Below the pieces are notes generated by a model. That model was not told the origin of the DNA and searched no databases. It was given only the letters and a program-made list of their open reading frames with translations. 45,196 nucleotides of DNA, taken from positions 1-45,196 of the forward strand of contig USQO01000007.1 of NCBI GenBank assembly GCA_900556845.1, given 5' to 3'. Positions within the stretch are counted from its first letter, which is position 1. Each line of letters starts with the position of its first letter. The DNA is from an uncultured Bacteroides sp. (GTDB lineage: Bacteria > Bacteroidota > Bacteroidia > Bacteroidales > Bacteroidaceae). The translations under genes and the position numbers were made by a program. This document shows positions 15,764 to 22,571 of this stretch, one piece after another.

Positions 15764-17367
15764 TGAAAACAGCCAAAGAACTGGAAATCCCCGTACGCAA
15801 CTGGGTACCCGACAGCGTAGCCATTATAACCATATTTCTCATCATGATGCCCATTGCCATGCTGAATGGTACATACACGGGCAGCATGGTAGAAGTTTCG
15901 AACACGCTAGGCGTTTATACCGAAGACATCACCATCGGCTATTATGCAACTTCGGCAGGTATGGCGGTGTCCTATCCCATCGTCCCCAAGATTCTGAATG
16001 CCTTTTCCAGCAAATCACTCCTACTGGCCGACTTGACTCTCCAGTTGTTTCTGAGCTGGATATGTGCCCGTCAAGGAAACATTGACCTGCTCATTACTTT
16101 CAGTTTCATCATCGGATTTCTGAAAGGATTCATCATGCTCTGGATTATCAGACGTATCAAGTTCATCTTCAGTCCGGACGATGTCCGAAGTGAATTCTAT
16201 GCCTATTTCTATCCGCTGGTTTTCGGAGGCGGACAGCTTTCGATGGTAGTTACTGCCCTGCTGGCCTACCATTACGACTGGAAGTACATGTATTATTTCA
16301 TGATGATATTGCTGCTCGTAGCGATTCTTGCCGTAATCATTTTCTTCCGTCACGACCGCCCTTCACGTAAGATTGTCCTGAAAGAACTGCACCTGCGCGA
16401 GATGCTTATCGTCTCTACCAGTCTGCTCATGCTCATTTATGTCATCACTTACGGGAAGACCCTCGACTGGATGGCTTCTCCCCGTATCTGCATATACATT
16501 GCCATAGCCCCGCTCCTGCTTGCGCTCTTCATTTGGGAACAGTTTCATGCAGGCAAGCCCTACGTCAGTCTGAAACCTCTGTTTCAATGGAAAGCCATAC
16601 TGGGCTACTTCTATATGATGCTGGTGATGTTCTTCAGTACCTCTACCAGTCTGCTCACCAGTTACCTTACGACGATCCTGAAGGTAGACAGTACCCACAG
16701 CTACACCCTCTATATATGGTTGCTGCCGGGGTATCTGGCAGGTGCATTCATCTGTTTCTGGTGGTTCCGCTGGCAACGCTGGCGTTTCCGTTTCCTAATA
16801 GCCGGAGGTATGGCCTGCTTTGCCTTTTTCTTCGGAGCATTGTACTTTGGCATCTCGCCCGACAGTACCTATGAAATGCTCTACCTGCCACTTTTCCTGC
16901 GCGGACTGGGAATGCTTACACTTATCATAGCCTTTGCCCTGTTTGCAGTAGAAGACCTTCCCCCCAAGTATTTATTATCGAACGCCTTCTTTCTCATCAC
17001 GTTCCGCTCGGTGCTGACCCCCGTTATCGCATCGGCCTTCTACAACAACATGCTGTACTGGTTGCAACAAAAATACATGGTACAGCTTTCCGAAAATATT
17101 ACAGCTACCGACCCGTTGAGTGCCTCCCGTTATGCATCTGCCTTGAACAGCGGTCTGGCGCAGGGACACGGCATCGATGAAGCCAGTCAGATAGCTACAC
17201 AGACACTCTACAGCATCCTGCAGCAGCAGTCTACTCTTCTGGCCCTGAAACATATACTGGGATGGTTATTCCTCATCACACTGGTCATTGCCATCGTGTC
17301 ACGATTCATCCCATTCCACAAAACCGTACGTGTTCCGGTCATTCATACCGGCGAGGATATGGTTTAA
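15760..17367 (+). CDS. EmrB-like MFS drug exporter (DHA2-type)
   Basis: Inner-membrane proton antiporter of the major facilitator superfamily, 535 residues with about 14 helices, consistent with the DHA2/EmrB group. The N-terminal helix carries IITIFLIMMPIAMLNGTYTGSM. An Arg/Lys-rich cytoplasmic loop (RRIKFIFSPDDVRSEFYAY, about 128-146) follows helix four, and the second half contains LLTSYLTTILKVDSTHSY. The protein starts MM; either ATG (15760 or 15763) could be used. It works with the EmrA-type adaptor and TolC-type channel upstream. It ends only 7 bases from the convergent lipocalin stop, with no clear terminator between them. Substrates are unknown; EmrB relatives export uncouplers and hydrophobic drugs. 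Confidence 0.93.
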   Translation: MMKTAKELEIPVRNWVPDSVAIITIFLIMMPIAMLNGTYTGSMVEVSNTLGVYTEDITIGYYATSAGMAVSYPIVPKILNAFSSKSLLLADLTLQLFLSWICARQGNIDLLITFSFIIGFLKGFIMLWIIRRIKFIFSPDDVRSEFYAYFYPLVFGGGQLSMVVTALLAYHYDWKYMYYFMMILLLVAILAVIIFFRHDRPSRKIVLKELHLREMLIVSTSLLMLIYVITYGKTLDWMASPRICIYIAIAPLLLALFIWEQFHAGKPYVSLKPLFQWKAILGYFYMMLVMFFSTSTSLLTSYLTTILKVDSTHSYTLYIWLLPGYLAGAFICFWWFRWQRWRFRFLIAGGMACFAFFFGALYFGISPDSTYEMLYLPLFLRGLGMLTLIIAFALFAVEDLPPKYLLSNAFFLITFRSVLTPVIASAFYNNMLYWLQQKYMVQLSENITATDPLSASRYASALNSGLAQGHGIDEASQIATQTLYSILQQQSTLLALKHILGWLFLITLVIAIVSRFIPFHKTVRVPVIHTGEDMV

Positions 17368-17374
17368 AGCCCGC

Positions 17375-17896
17375 TTACTTCTGGTTAACGAAAAGCAAGT
17401 GCCCGGTATCGTATCCACGTACACGCAGTTTCTCCAGCAGTTTGTCCAGCAACTGCTGGGGCATCTGTTTTTCACGGTACATTATCCACAGATATTTGTC
17501 CGTACTGCTTCCCACCAGCACATAATCATAGTCGGCTCCAACTTCTAAAATATAATAATCGGAATAAAACCAAAGAAAGAACGAAACCTTCAGTTTGCCG
17601 GGGTCTGCCGCATCGGACTGCTTGGCACGGCCTTTTATCTGCTGGAGTTCTCCATTCTTATAACCTTCGTTCAGCACCTCTATTTTACCGTCGTCCCGCA
17701 GCGTATAGGTAGCTGATACATGGGTCATATCCTTTTCAAACCGATGCTCATAACGGGCTATCTCGTACCATTTCCCCATAAAACGGGAAATATTCAGTTC
17801 AGATACAGTCCGGTTGTCAATCGGTCGCTCATTCTCTTTACTGCTGCAGCTGCTCATTCCGAACAGCACACACAGCAATAATACTATCTTTTTCAT
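17375..17896 (-). CDS. Lipocalin family lipoprotein (Blc-like)
   Basis: Bacterial lipocalin, 173 residues, an outer-membrane lipoprotein that binds lipids or other hydrophobic molecules in an eight-strand barrel. I start it at 17896, giving MKKIVLLLCVLFGMSSCSS with lipidated Cys17; the longer start at 17920 adds an unlikely n-region. The first lipocalin motif is FMGKWYEIARYEHRFEKDM (about 46-64), and later motifs are DYVLVGSSTDKYLWIMYR and the helix LLDKLLEKLRVRGYD. This is the classic apolipoprotein D/Blc pattern. It is convergent with the emr operon. Blc proteins are often linked to envelope stress and lysophospholipid binding; the exact ligand here is not visible. Confidence 0.94.
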   Translation of the reverse strand: MKKIVLLLCVLFGMSSCSSKENERPIDNRTVSELNISRFMGKWYEIARYEHRFEKDMTHVSATYTLRDDGKIEVLNEGYKNGELQQIKGRAKQSDAADPGKLKVSFFLWFYSDYYILEVGADYDYVLVGSSTDKYLWIMYREKQMPQQLLDKLLEKLRVRGYDTGHLLFVNQK

Positions 17897-18036
17897 AATA
17901 CTGTGCAGATGTCTTACCACATCTTTCTCTTTTAAGATTAAACATGTTTCTCCTCAAAAATAAGAAAATAAGTCCACTTCACACCGTAAAAACAAAAAAA
18001 TCAGCTCTGAATCACTGAATATTAAAAAAATAATTA

Positions 18037-18045
18037 TACATTTGC
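18037..18045 (+). promoter_or_regulatory. Putative -7 element of the RNA candidate
   Basis: TACATTTGC matches TAnnTTTGY. Transcription would start near 18052. No good -33 TTTG is seen about 20 bases upstream, so this is moderate evidence. Confidence 0.5.
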
Positions 18046-18051
18046 CCTTGA

Positions 18052-18280
18052 ATCATACAACTGCCACAGAGGCAGTTAGCTAAAATTATAAACAACAAAT
18101 GATCGTTAAAGACGCAAAACAAGCCATTCATTCTGTCTTGCTTACCCCATAAAGGTGAGCTGTAGATACGTGTATCCGACAAAATGAATCGTGTACTGCC
18201 GTGAGGCAGCAGGGGATTGTTATGCTCTTTGACGTACTGGTACATTACCTCTTCTTCGACTGGGAAGCAGAGTTTTTTTT
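18052..18280 (+). ncRNA. Structured small RNA candidate or leader of the AAA+ gene
   Basis: About 230 bases with promoter-like start, dense structure and an intrinsic terminator, but no convincing protein. Elements in order: a 7-bp hairpin (18059-18065 with 18071-18077). Then a three-way junction closed by a 12-position stem with one C/A mismatch (18126-18137 with 18178-18189), containing a 7-bp hairpin (18140-18146 with 18154-18160) and a short hairpin at 18165-18176. Then a 5-bp hairpin with a GUGA tetraloop (18196-18209), and last the terminator. It does not show the signatures I know for RNase P RNA, tmRNA, SRP RNA or common riboswitches. It may be a free-standing sRNA or an attenuator for the AAA+ gene, whose ATG is 54 bases past the terminator. 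Confidence 0.5.
18249..18280 (+). terminator. Intrinsic terminator after the RNA candidate
   Basis: Stem 18249-18257 with 18264-18272 (8 pairs, one T/C mismatch, 6-base loop), followed directly by eight T residues (18273-18280). This is a classic plus-strand terminator. Confidence 0.8.
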
Positions 18281-18333
18281 CTATCTACTTACTTTAATCA
18301 ATCAATTAAAATCACACCTAAAATTTGTTGTTT

Positions 18334-20307
18334 ATGAAAAATTTTATCCGCATTACCAAATTATTAGAAACTACTGAATTTACTCCCGAATATGCCGACG
18401 AACAGCTGGCTTTCGAACTTATCCTGGCTAAAACGCCCAGTAATGTTTCCGACTATTCCATTCGCCTTTATACAGCCGACTACCGCTTTATAGGAAGCTG
18501 CAGCCTACAAGTCAATCCTCAAAAGCCGACTCGCAAACAACGCCTGTATCTGTCGACCGACCAATATGTCACTTTCGACAATTACCTTATATATGTATAT
18601 GCGAACGGAAAGCCTTGCTGGTACGCCCCCATCCATTTCCACGCCAATTACGAGAAATGGGATAAAGCCCCACTGCAACCCCTGACTCAATACCCCGAGT
18701 TGTACTTTTTTGCCCAAAAGCTCTGCTTCAGCACTTGGTGGAAGAAGTTTTACTGCGGCCGCTATCAGGCCCCGGTTATCGAGCAGGTAATCAATCGTCT
18801 GTATCGTTGTGATGCCGACGGACTGCACCAGCAGCCTAATCTAAGTCCCACACTGCTGGTCACCGGTTCCAATCTCACAAAGATAAAAGGCATTGCATCG
18901 GTTATTCTGGGCAGCTATTTCACCAATGACGACGCCTCATTCCGTTTCAATTTTTCTTTGGAAGAACTGAGAAACGGTGTTCAGAAATGGGACGAACTAA
19001 AACAGAAACTGGCATCCTGCAAGGCCATCACCGTCGAAATCCCCGAACTGAAATACGACAGCCGCACCTGCACACTGATGAACCTGATGGCCAACGCTTT
19101 CCGCAACCGGAAAAAAGAAGAAGCGGCAATTATACTGTACGGATTGCAAGAGCATATCCTCGCCTTGCGGAAACATTGCTCCGAGTTCAAGGAATTACTT
19201 ACCGATGTTGCTCCGATTCAGGTGCATACCAACCCCGGCGACTTCTCTACTCCGGCAAACGAACTCAAACCGGCAAACGAACTCAAACCGGAAGAACCTG
19301 AAATCTCCCAGACGGAATCAGATGCAAAATCAGATGATGACTTTGACCTATTACTGGAATCTCTTGCTCCGGAACCGTTTTATTACGGCCCTGCGTTTGA
19401 AAACCAAAGCTCAGCCGGCCTCACAGCCGAACAGGAATTGCAGGAGATGATTGGACTTAAACGTCTGAAAGAAGAAATGCAAGAGGCGCGCCTACTGGCT
19501 TTGTTCAGTAAAGAGCGTCAGGAACTCTGCATAGAGGAAGCGGGCGAAAACCGCCACCATATGCTCTTTCTCGGGAATCCCGGTACTGGAAAGACTACGG
19601 TAGCCCGACTGGTTGGACAGATTTACCATTCCATAGGACTATTGTCCAAAGGACATACGATAGAGACAAACCGTGCCCAACTGATGGGTGAATTCATCGG
19701 TCAGACAGAAAAGAAGATAAAAGAAGAAATTGAAAAAGCCCGTGGCGGTGTACTCTTCATTGATGAGGCTTACACCCTGGTAGCCGGACACGATACTGAC
19801 TCAAGAGATTACGGGAAAGAGGTCATTAATGCCTTACTCCCCGTTCTGTCCGACCCTAATCCGGATCTGATTGTCATTTTTGCCGGCTATGAAGATAAGA
19901 TGACAGAGCTGCTCCGTACAAACTCCGGACTGAAAGACCGTTTCCCCTTGCATTTTCATTTCGATGATTTCTCGGCTGCCGAACTGCTGGAAATAGCGCT
20001 CCAAATTTTAGAGAAACGGAACTTTACGCTTACAGAAGCAGCTTCAACCGAACTGCAAAAGGTCATCGAAGAGGCTTCCCGGCACCGTAATGAAGATTTC
20101 GGAAATGGCCGCTGGGTTCATAACTTCATCGAACAAGGAGTGATAAAGAGCATGGCAATACGAGTGATGTCAGCTCCCCATCGGACCGACAACCCCCAAT
20201 TGCTGTCACTTATCCAAGTAGAAGACATCCTGCGGGCAGAACAGAAATACCTGAAACCAAGAGTACGGAAAGAAGTTCCGGCCCCACGCATCGGATTCAG
20301 AGCATAG
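18334..20307 (+). CDS. CbbX/SpoVK-like AAA+ ATPase with a divergent N-terminal half
   Basis: AAA+ ATPase of the CbbX/SpoVK type, 657 residues from the ATG at 18334. The C-terminal module is complete: Walker A GNPGTGKTT (414-422), pore-loop region GEFIGQTEKKIKEEIEKARGG, Walker B VLFIDEA (473-479), sensor region IVIFAGYEDKM, and arginine finger in SGLKDRF (531-537), then the lid. Residues about 174-300 look like a second, decayed copy: LLVTGSN (174-180) sits where Walker A belongs but has no GKT, and IILYGLQEHILALRKHCSEF (266-285) parallels IVIFAGYEDKMTELLRTNSG. A beta-rich N-terminal region (1-160) is unlike known domains. An acidic linker (315-345) includes a duplicated PANELK. It probably remodels a partner protein; the target is unknown. 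It follows a structured RNA candidate. Confidence 0.88.
   Translation: MKNFIRITKLLETTEFTPEYADEQLAFELILAKTPSNVSDYSIRLYTADYRFIGSCSLQVNPQKPTRKQRLYLSTDQYVTFDNYLIYVYANGKPCWYAPIHFHANYEKWDKAPLQPLTQYPELYFFAQKLCFSTWWKKFYCGRYQAPVIEQVINRLYRCDADGLHQQPNLSPTLLVTGSNLTKIKGIASVILGSYFTNDDASFRFNFSLEELRNGVQKWDELKQKLASCKAITVEIPELKYDSRTCTLMNLMANAFRNRKKEEAAIILYGLQEHILALRKHCSEFKELLTDVAPIQVHTNPGDFSTPANELKPANELKPEEPEISQTESDAKSDDDFDLLLESLAPEPFYYGPAFENQSSAGLTAEQELQEMIGLKRLKEEMQEARLLALFSKERQELCIEEAGENRHHMLFLGNPGTGKTTVARLVGQIYHSIGLLSKGHTIETNRAQLMGEFIGQTEKKIKEEIEKARGGVLFIDEAYTLVAGHDTDSRDYGKEVINALLPVLSDPNPDLIVIFAGYEDKMTELLRTNSGLKDRFPLHFHFDDFSAAELLEIALQILEKRNFTLTEAASTELQKVIEEASRHRNEDFGNGRWVHNFIEQGVIKSMAIRVMSAPHRTDNPQLLSLIQVEDILRAEQKYLKPRVRKEVPAPRIGFRA
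19252..19287 (+). repeat. In-frame 18-bp tandem duplication
   Basis: CCGGCAAACGAACTCAAA occurs twice in tandem, encoding PANELK twice in the linker of the AAA+ protein. It is probably slippage-prone and may vary between strains. Confidence 0.9.
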
Positions 20308-20320
20308 AAGGTATAAAAAA

Positions 20321-20351
20321 GTCGGAGGAATACTTAAAATATTCCCCCGGC
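20321..20351. terminator. Hairpin between convergent genes
   Basis: Arms 20321-20333 and 20340-20351 pair with one or two mismatches around a TTAAAA-type loop. It separates the AAA+ gene from the convergent gene and has an A-run (20315-20320) on the minus-strand exit side. Confidence 0.6.
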
Positions 20352-20380
20352 TCAATAAACAAATATGAGTTATACAATGA

Positions 20381-20938
20381 TTAATCCAACTGAATTTTTT
20401 CCAACTTGTACCCCATCCGCTTCAATTCCAGCGCAGCACCGATACGGTACATCACCCGACAGGCACGGGCAAAAACATGATAAGCCATCGGACTCTGGGG
20501 TTCTATCTGCTCATGGCGGATGAATGAAACCGTATTCTGCGCACAACGGCGGATGCTCTCTTCCAACACCCGTGCTTCCTCACTATCCAGTGCCAGTCCC
20601 AGGAAATCCTTCACGATGTGCTCGTCCATATCGTCGAAACCCTGTTCGCCATAATACAGCCGGTAAGGTGCTTTCGCTACAGTAGCCCAGTCGGCATCCC
20701 ATCCCCAGGCAACCGCCATGCCCAAATATGCTGCCCATGCTACCGACACCACCGGATAGTCACGCACCTGCTCCACAGCATCTGCCAGATACTCGGAAGC
20801 CAGCACATTCCAATGGTTATCTATATCTTCTGCCGCCAGTAAAGTACCGTCAAGCTGTTTATACGATGTACACAGGCGCAACAAATCTTCTTCCAGTTTC
20901 CGCTCGAAGCGGTCCAAGTATGCATTATCTTTTTCCAT
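20381..20938 (-). CDS. Conserved hypothetical protein
   Basis: I do not recognise this family by name. The protein has 185 residues from the ATG at 20938 (MEKDNAYLDRFERKLEEDLLRL). The ATG at 21055 would run through the susD terminator and is rejected. It appears all-helical and soluble, with no signal peptide. Noticeable segments are SVAWAAYLGMAVAWGWDADW (about 86-105), an aromatic/Ala-rich stretch, APYRLYYGEQGFDDMDEHIVKDFL, and a helical C-terminus ending LKRMGYKLEKIQLD. It is convergent with the AAA+ gene and downstream of susD in the same direction, but separated from it by a terminator. It is likely transcribed alone. No function can be proposed. Confidence 0.7.
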   Translation of the reverse strand: MEKDNAYLDRFERKLEEDLLRLCTSYKQLDGTLLAAEDIDNHWNVLASEYLADAVEQVRDYPVVSVAWAAYLGMAVAWGWDADWATVAKAPYRLYYGEQGFDDMDEHIVKDFLGLALDSEEARVLEESIRRCAQNTVSFIRHEQIEPQSPMAYHVFARACRVMYRIGAALELKRMGYKLEKIQLD

Positions 20939-21024
20939 ATTTCTTATTTTGACGGATAAAGGTAGTCCTTTTGCCCGACATATCCAACTTGAAGAACCTG
21001 CACAATCGAGCATACTACAAAAAA

Positions 21025-21056
21025 AATGACCGGTCCCTACCACAAGACCGGTCATT
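21025..21056 (-). terminator. Terminator of the susCD operon
   Basis: Perfect 11-bp stem AATGACCGGTC / GACCGGTCATT (21025-21035 and 21046-21056), followed on the minus strand by a U-run encoded by the A-run at 21019-21026. Confidence 0.9.
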
Positions 21057-21081
21057 CAGAACTAGTTTTCAACGTATATTA

Positions 21082-22557
21082 TTATCCCAAATTAGGATTG
21101 GCATCTATCTCCGACTGCGGAATAGGCACTGCCAGACGACTGTCGTCAGGATTGATAATGCGTGCATTTGATGGGCCAAGTGTATTGAGGTGCCAGCTTC
21201 CTTTTCGCTCAATAGGAAGACGATTACGGGTATAATCATAAAATACCAGTCCCTCTCCTACCAACTCTTTACGGCGCTCCTTCAGTACACGGTTCAACGT
21301 AAAGTCGGCATCCGTTACAGCTTTCGACGGGTCTGTACGGTTGATTACAATCTCATTGAGGTATTCCAGCGCCTTGCTGCGATAGTTGCCACCCAACTGC
21401 AGTCCGGCTTCTGCCGCATTAAGATAAATCTCTGACAAACGGACAATACAGAGATTGTTGTCGCGTGGGTCGCCTGTTTTGCCCGGGAACTTCATGAGAT
21501 AAACATTCCGGTTACGGGCAGCTTGTGGCAATCCCTCATTATTGGCTATAGCCGAGGCACGGGTTACACTGTGACGGATGTCATTGGGGTCTTCGGCCAG
21601 CAGATTGAGATAGTCTTCACTCAAAATCAGGTTATTCCAGTCTACCTTGGCTTCGTTGGCATAAACCATCGGTGCTCCCTCACCTCCTGAACCTCCAGAA
21701 GGCTCGGTCAGTGAGAAATAGAATTCGAACAGCGACTCGCTGGAATATTCCGTTCCCCACACGGTAGGATATTCATCACGCGTATAGATGTGATAAAGCG
21801 ACTTACTGTTTTCGATAACTTCGGCGGCCGCTTCGTAGGCACGCTGATAATCGAGCATATTCAGGTATACGCGCGACAGAATGCCCTGCACCGCCCAATA
21901 ATTAAGATAACCGTCGGTTTTCTCACGGCTCAACCCCTCGAGTGCCGCATTCAAGTCTTTCAAGACCTGTTCATAGCACTGGGCAACGGTACTCCGTACC
22001 GGTTGGGCTGTCTCGTCCAATGCGGTCGTTACAATAGGTACTCCCGGAGCACTTCCGTTTCCGGAAGAATAAGGCATGGCGAACACACGGGTAAGGTCGT
22101 ACAGTGCCAGACCGCGCATAGCCAAAGCCTCAGCCTTGATACGTTTCAATGATGTTTCGTCGGTCGTCTGCACGTCACCGGCTTCCACATGTGTAATCAG
22201 GTTATTGCACTGGCGGATAACCTTATAAACCTGGTTCCAGGGCAGCGTACTGTTAAAACTGTCGCTGGCTTTTACATTGTATTCGTAGTAAGGCGATACA
22301 CGGCGGCCGTCGCCCTTGCTCTCGCGAGCCTGTACATCGGCGGCACGGCAGTCACCGTAATAAAAGTAATTGTCGCCATAATAGCTGTGGGCCGAAGCCA
22401 GACGGTAGATACCGTTCAGAGCGCTCTGCGCATCCTCCAGCGTATTGAATGCCTGGTCGGTCGGTACCGAGGTTGACGGATTCAGGTCAAGCCAGTCTTC
22501 AGAGCAAGAGGCGCAGGTCAGTGAAGCGGCCATCAGTAGTATATAAATATTCTTCAT
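21082..22557 (-). CDS. SusD/RagB family nutrient-binding lipoprotein
   Basis: Surface glycan-binding lipoprotein, 491 residues, that caps its SusC partner and captures substrate. The signal peptide is MKNIYILLMAASLTCASC with the lipidated Cys at 18, followed by SEDWLDLNPSTSVPTDQAF, the classic SusD opening. TPR-like helices carry VIRQCNNLITHVEAGD and RIKAEALAMRGLALYDLTRVFAMPYS (about 105-170), and the C-terminal part ends LNEIVINRTDPS...ERRKELVGEGLVFYDYTRNR. It begins 14 bases after the SusC stop and ends at a strong terminator. No hydrolase is attached to this pair in the window, so the substrate is unknown. Confidence 0.97.
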   Translation of the reverse strand: MKNIYILLMAASLTCASCSEDWLDLNPSTSVPTDQAFNTLEDAQSALNGIYRLASAHSYYGDNYFYYGDCRAADVQARESKGDGRRVSPYYEYNVKASDSFNSTLPWNQVYKVIRQCNNLITHVEAGDVQTTDETSLKRIKAEALAMRGLALYDLTRVFAMPYSSGNGSAPGVPIVTTALDETAQPVRSTVAQCYEQVLKDLNAALEGLSREKTDGYLNYWAVQGILSRVYLNMLDYQRAYEAAAEVIENSKSLYHIYTRDEYPTVWGTEYSSESLFEFYFSLTEPSGGSGGEGAPMVYANEAKVDWNNLILSEDYLNLLAEDPNDIRHSVTRASAIANNEGLPQAARNRNVYLMKFPGKTGDPRDNNLCIVRLSEIYLNAAEAGLQLGGNYRSKALEYLNEIVINRTDPSKAVTDADFTLNRVLKERRKELVGEGLVFYDYTRNRLPIERKGSWHLNTLGPSNARIINPDDSRLAVPIPQSEIDANPNLG

Positions 22558-22571
22558 AACTGTTTCTTTAT

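Noticed and set aside
18012..18245. 77-codon minus-strand open frame opposite the RNA candidate
   Set aside because: It overlaps the structured region, has no similarity I recognise and lies opposite the terminator and promoter signals.
18222..18377. 51-codon plus-strand open frame (MLFDVLVHYLFFDWEAEF...) across the terminator
   Set aside because: Its Phe-rich part is just the terminator U-tract read as codons, and it overlaps the AAA+ start in another frame.
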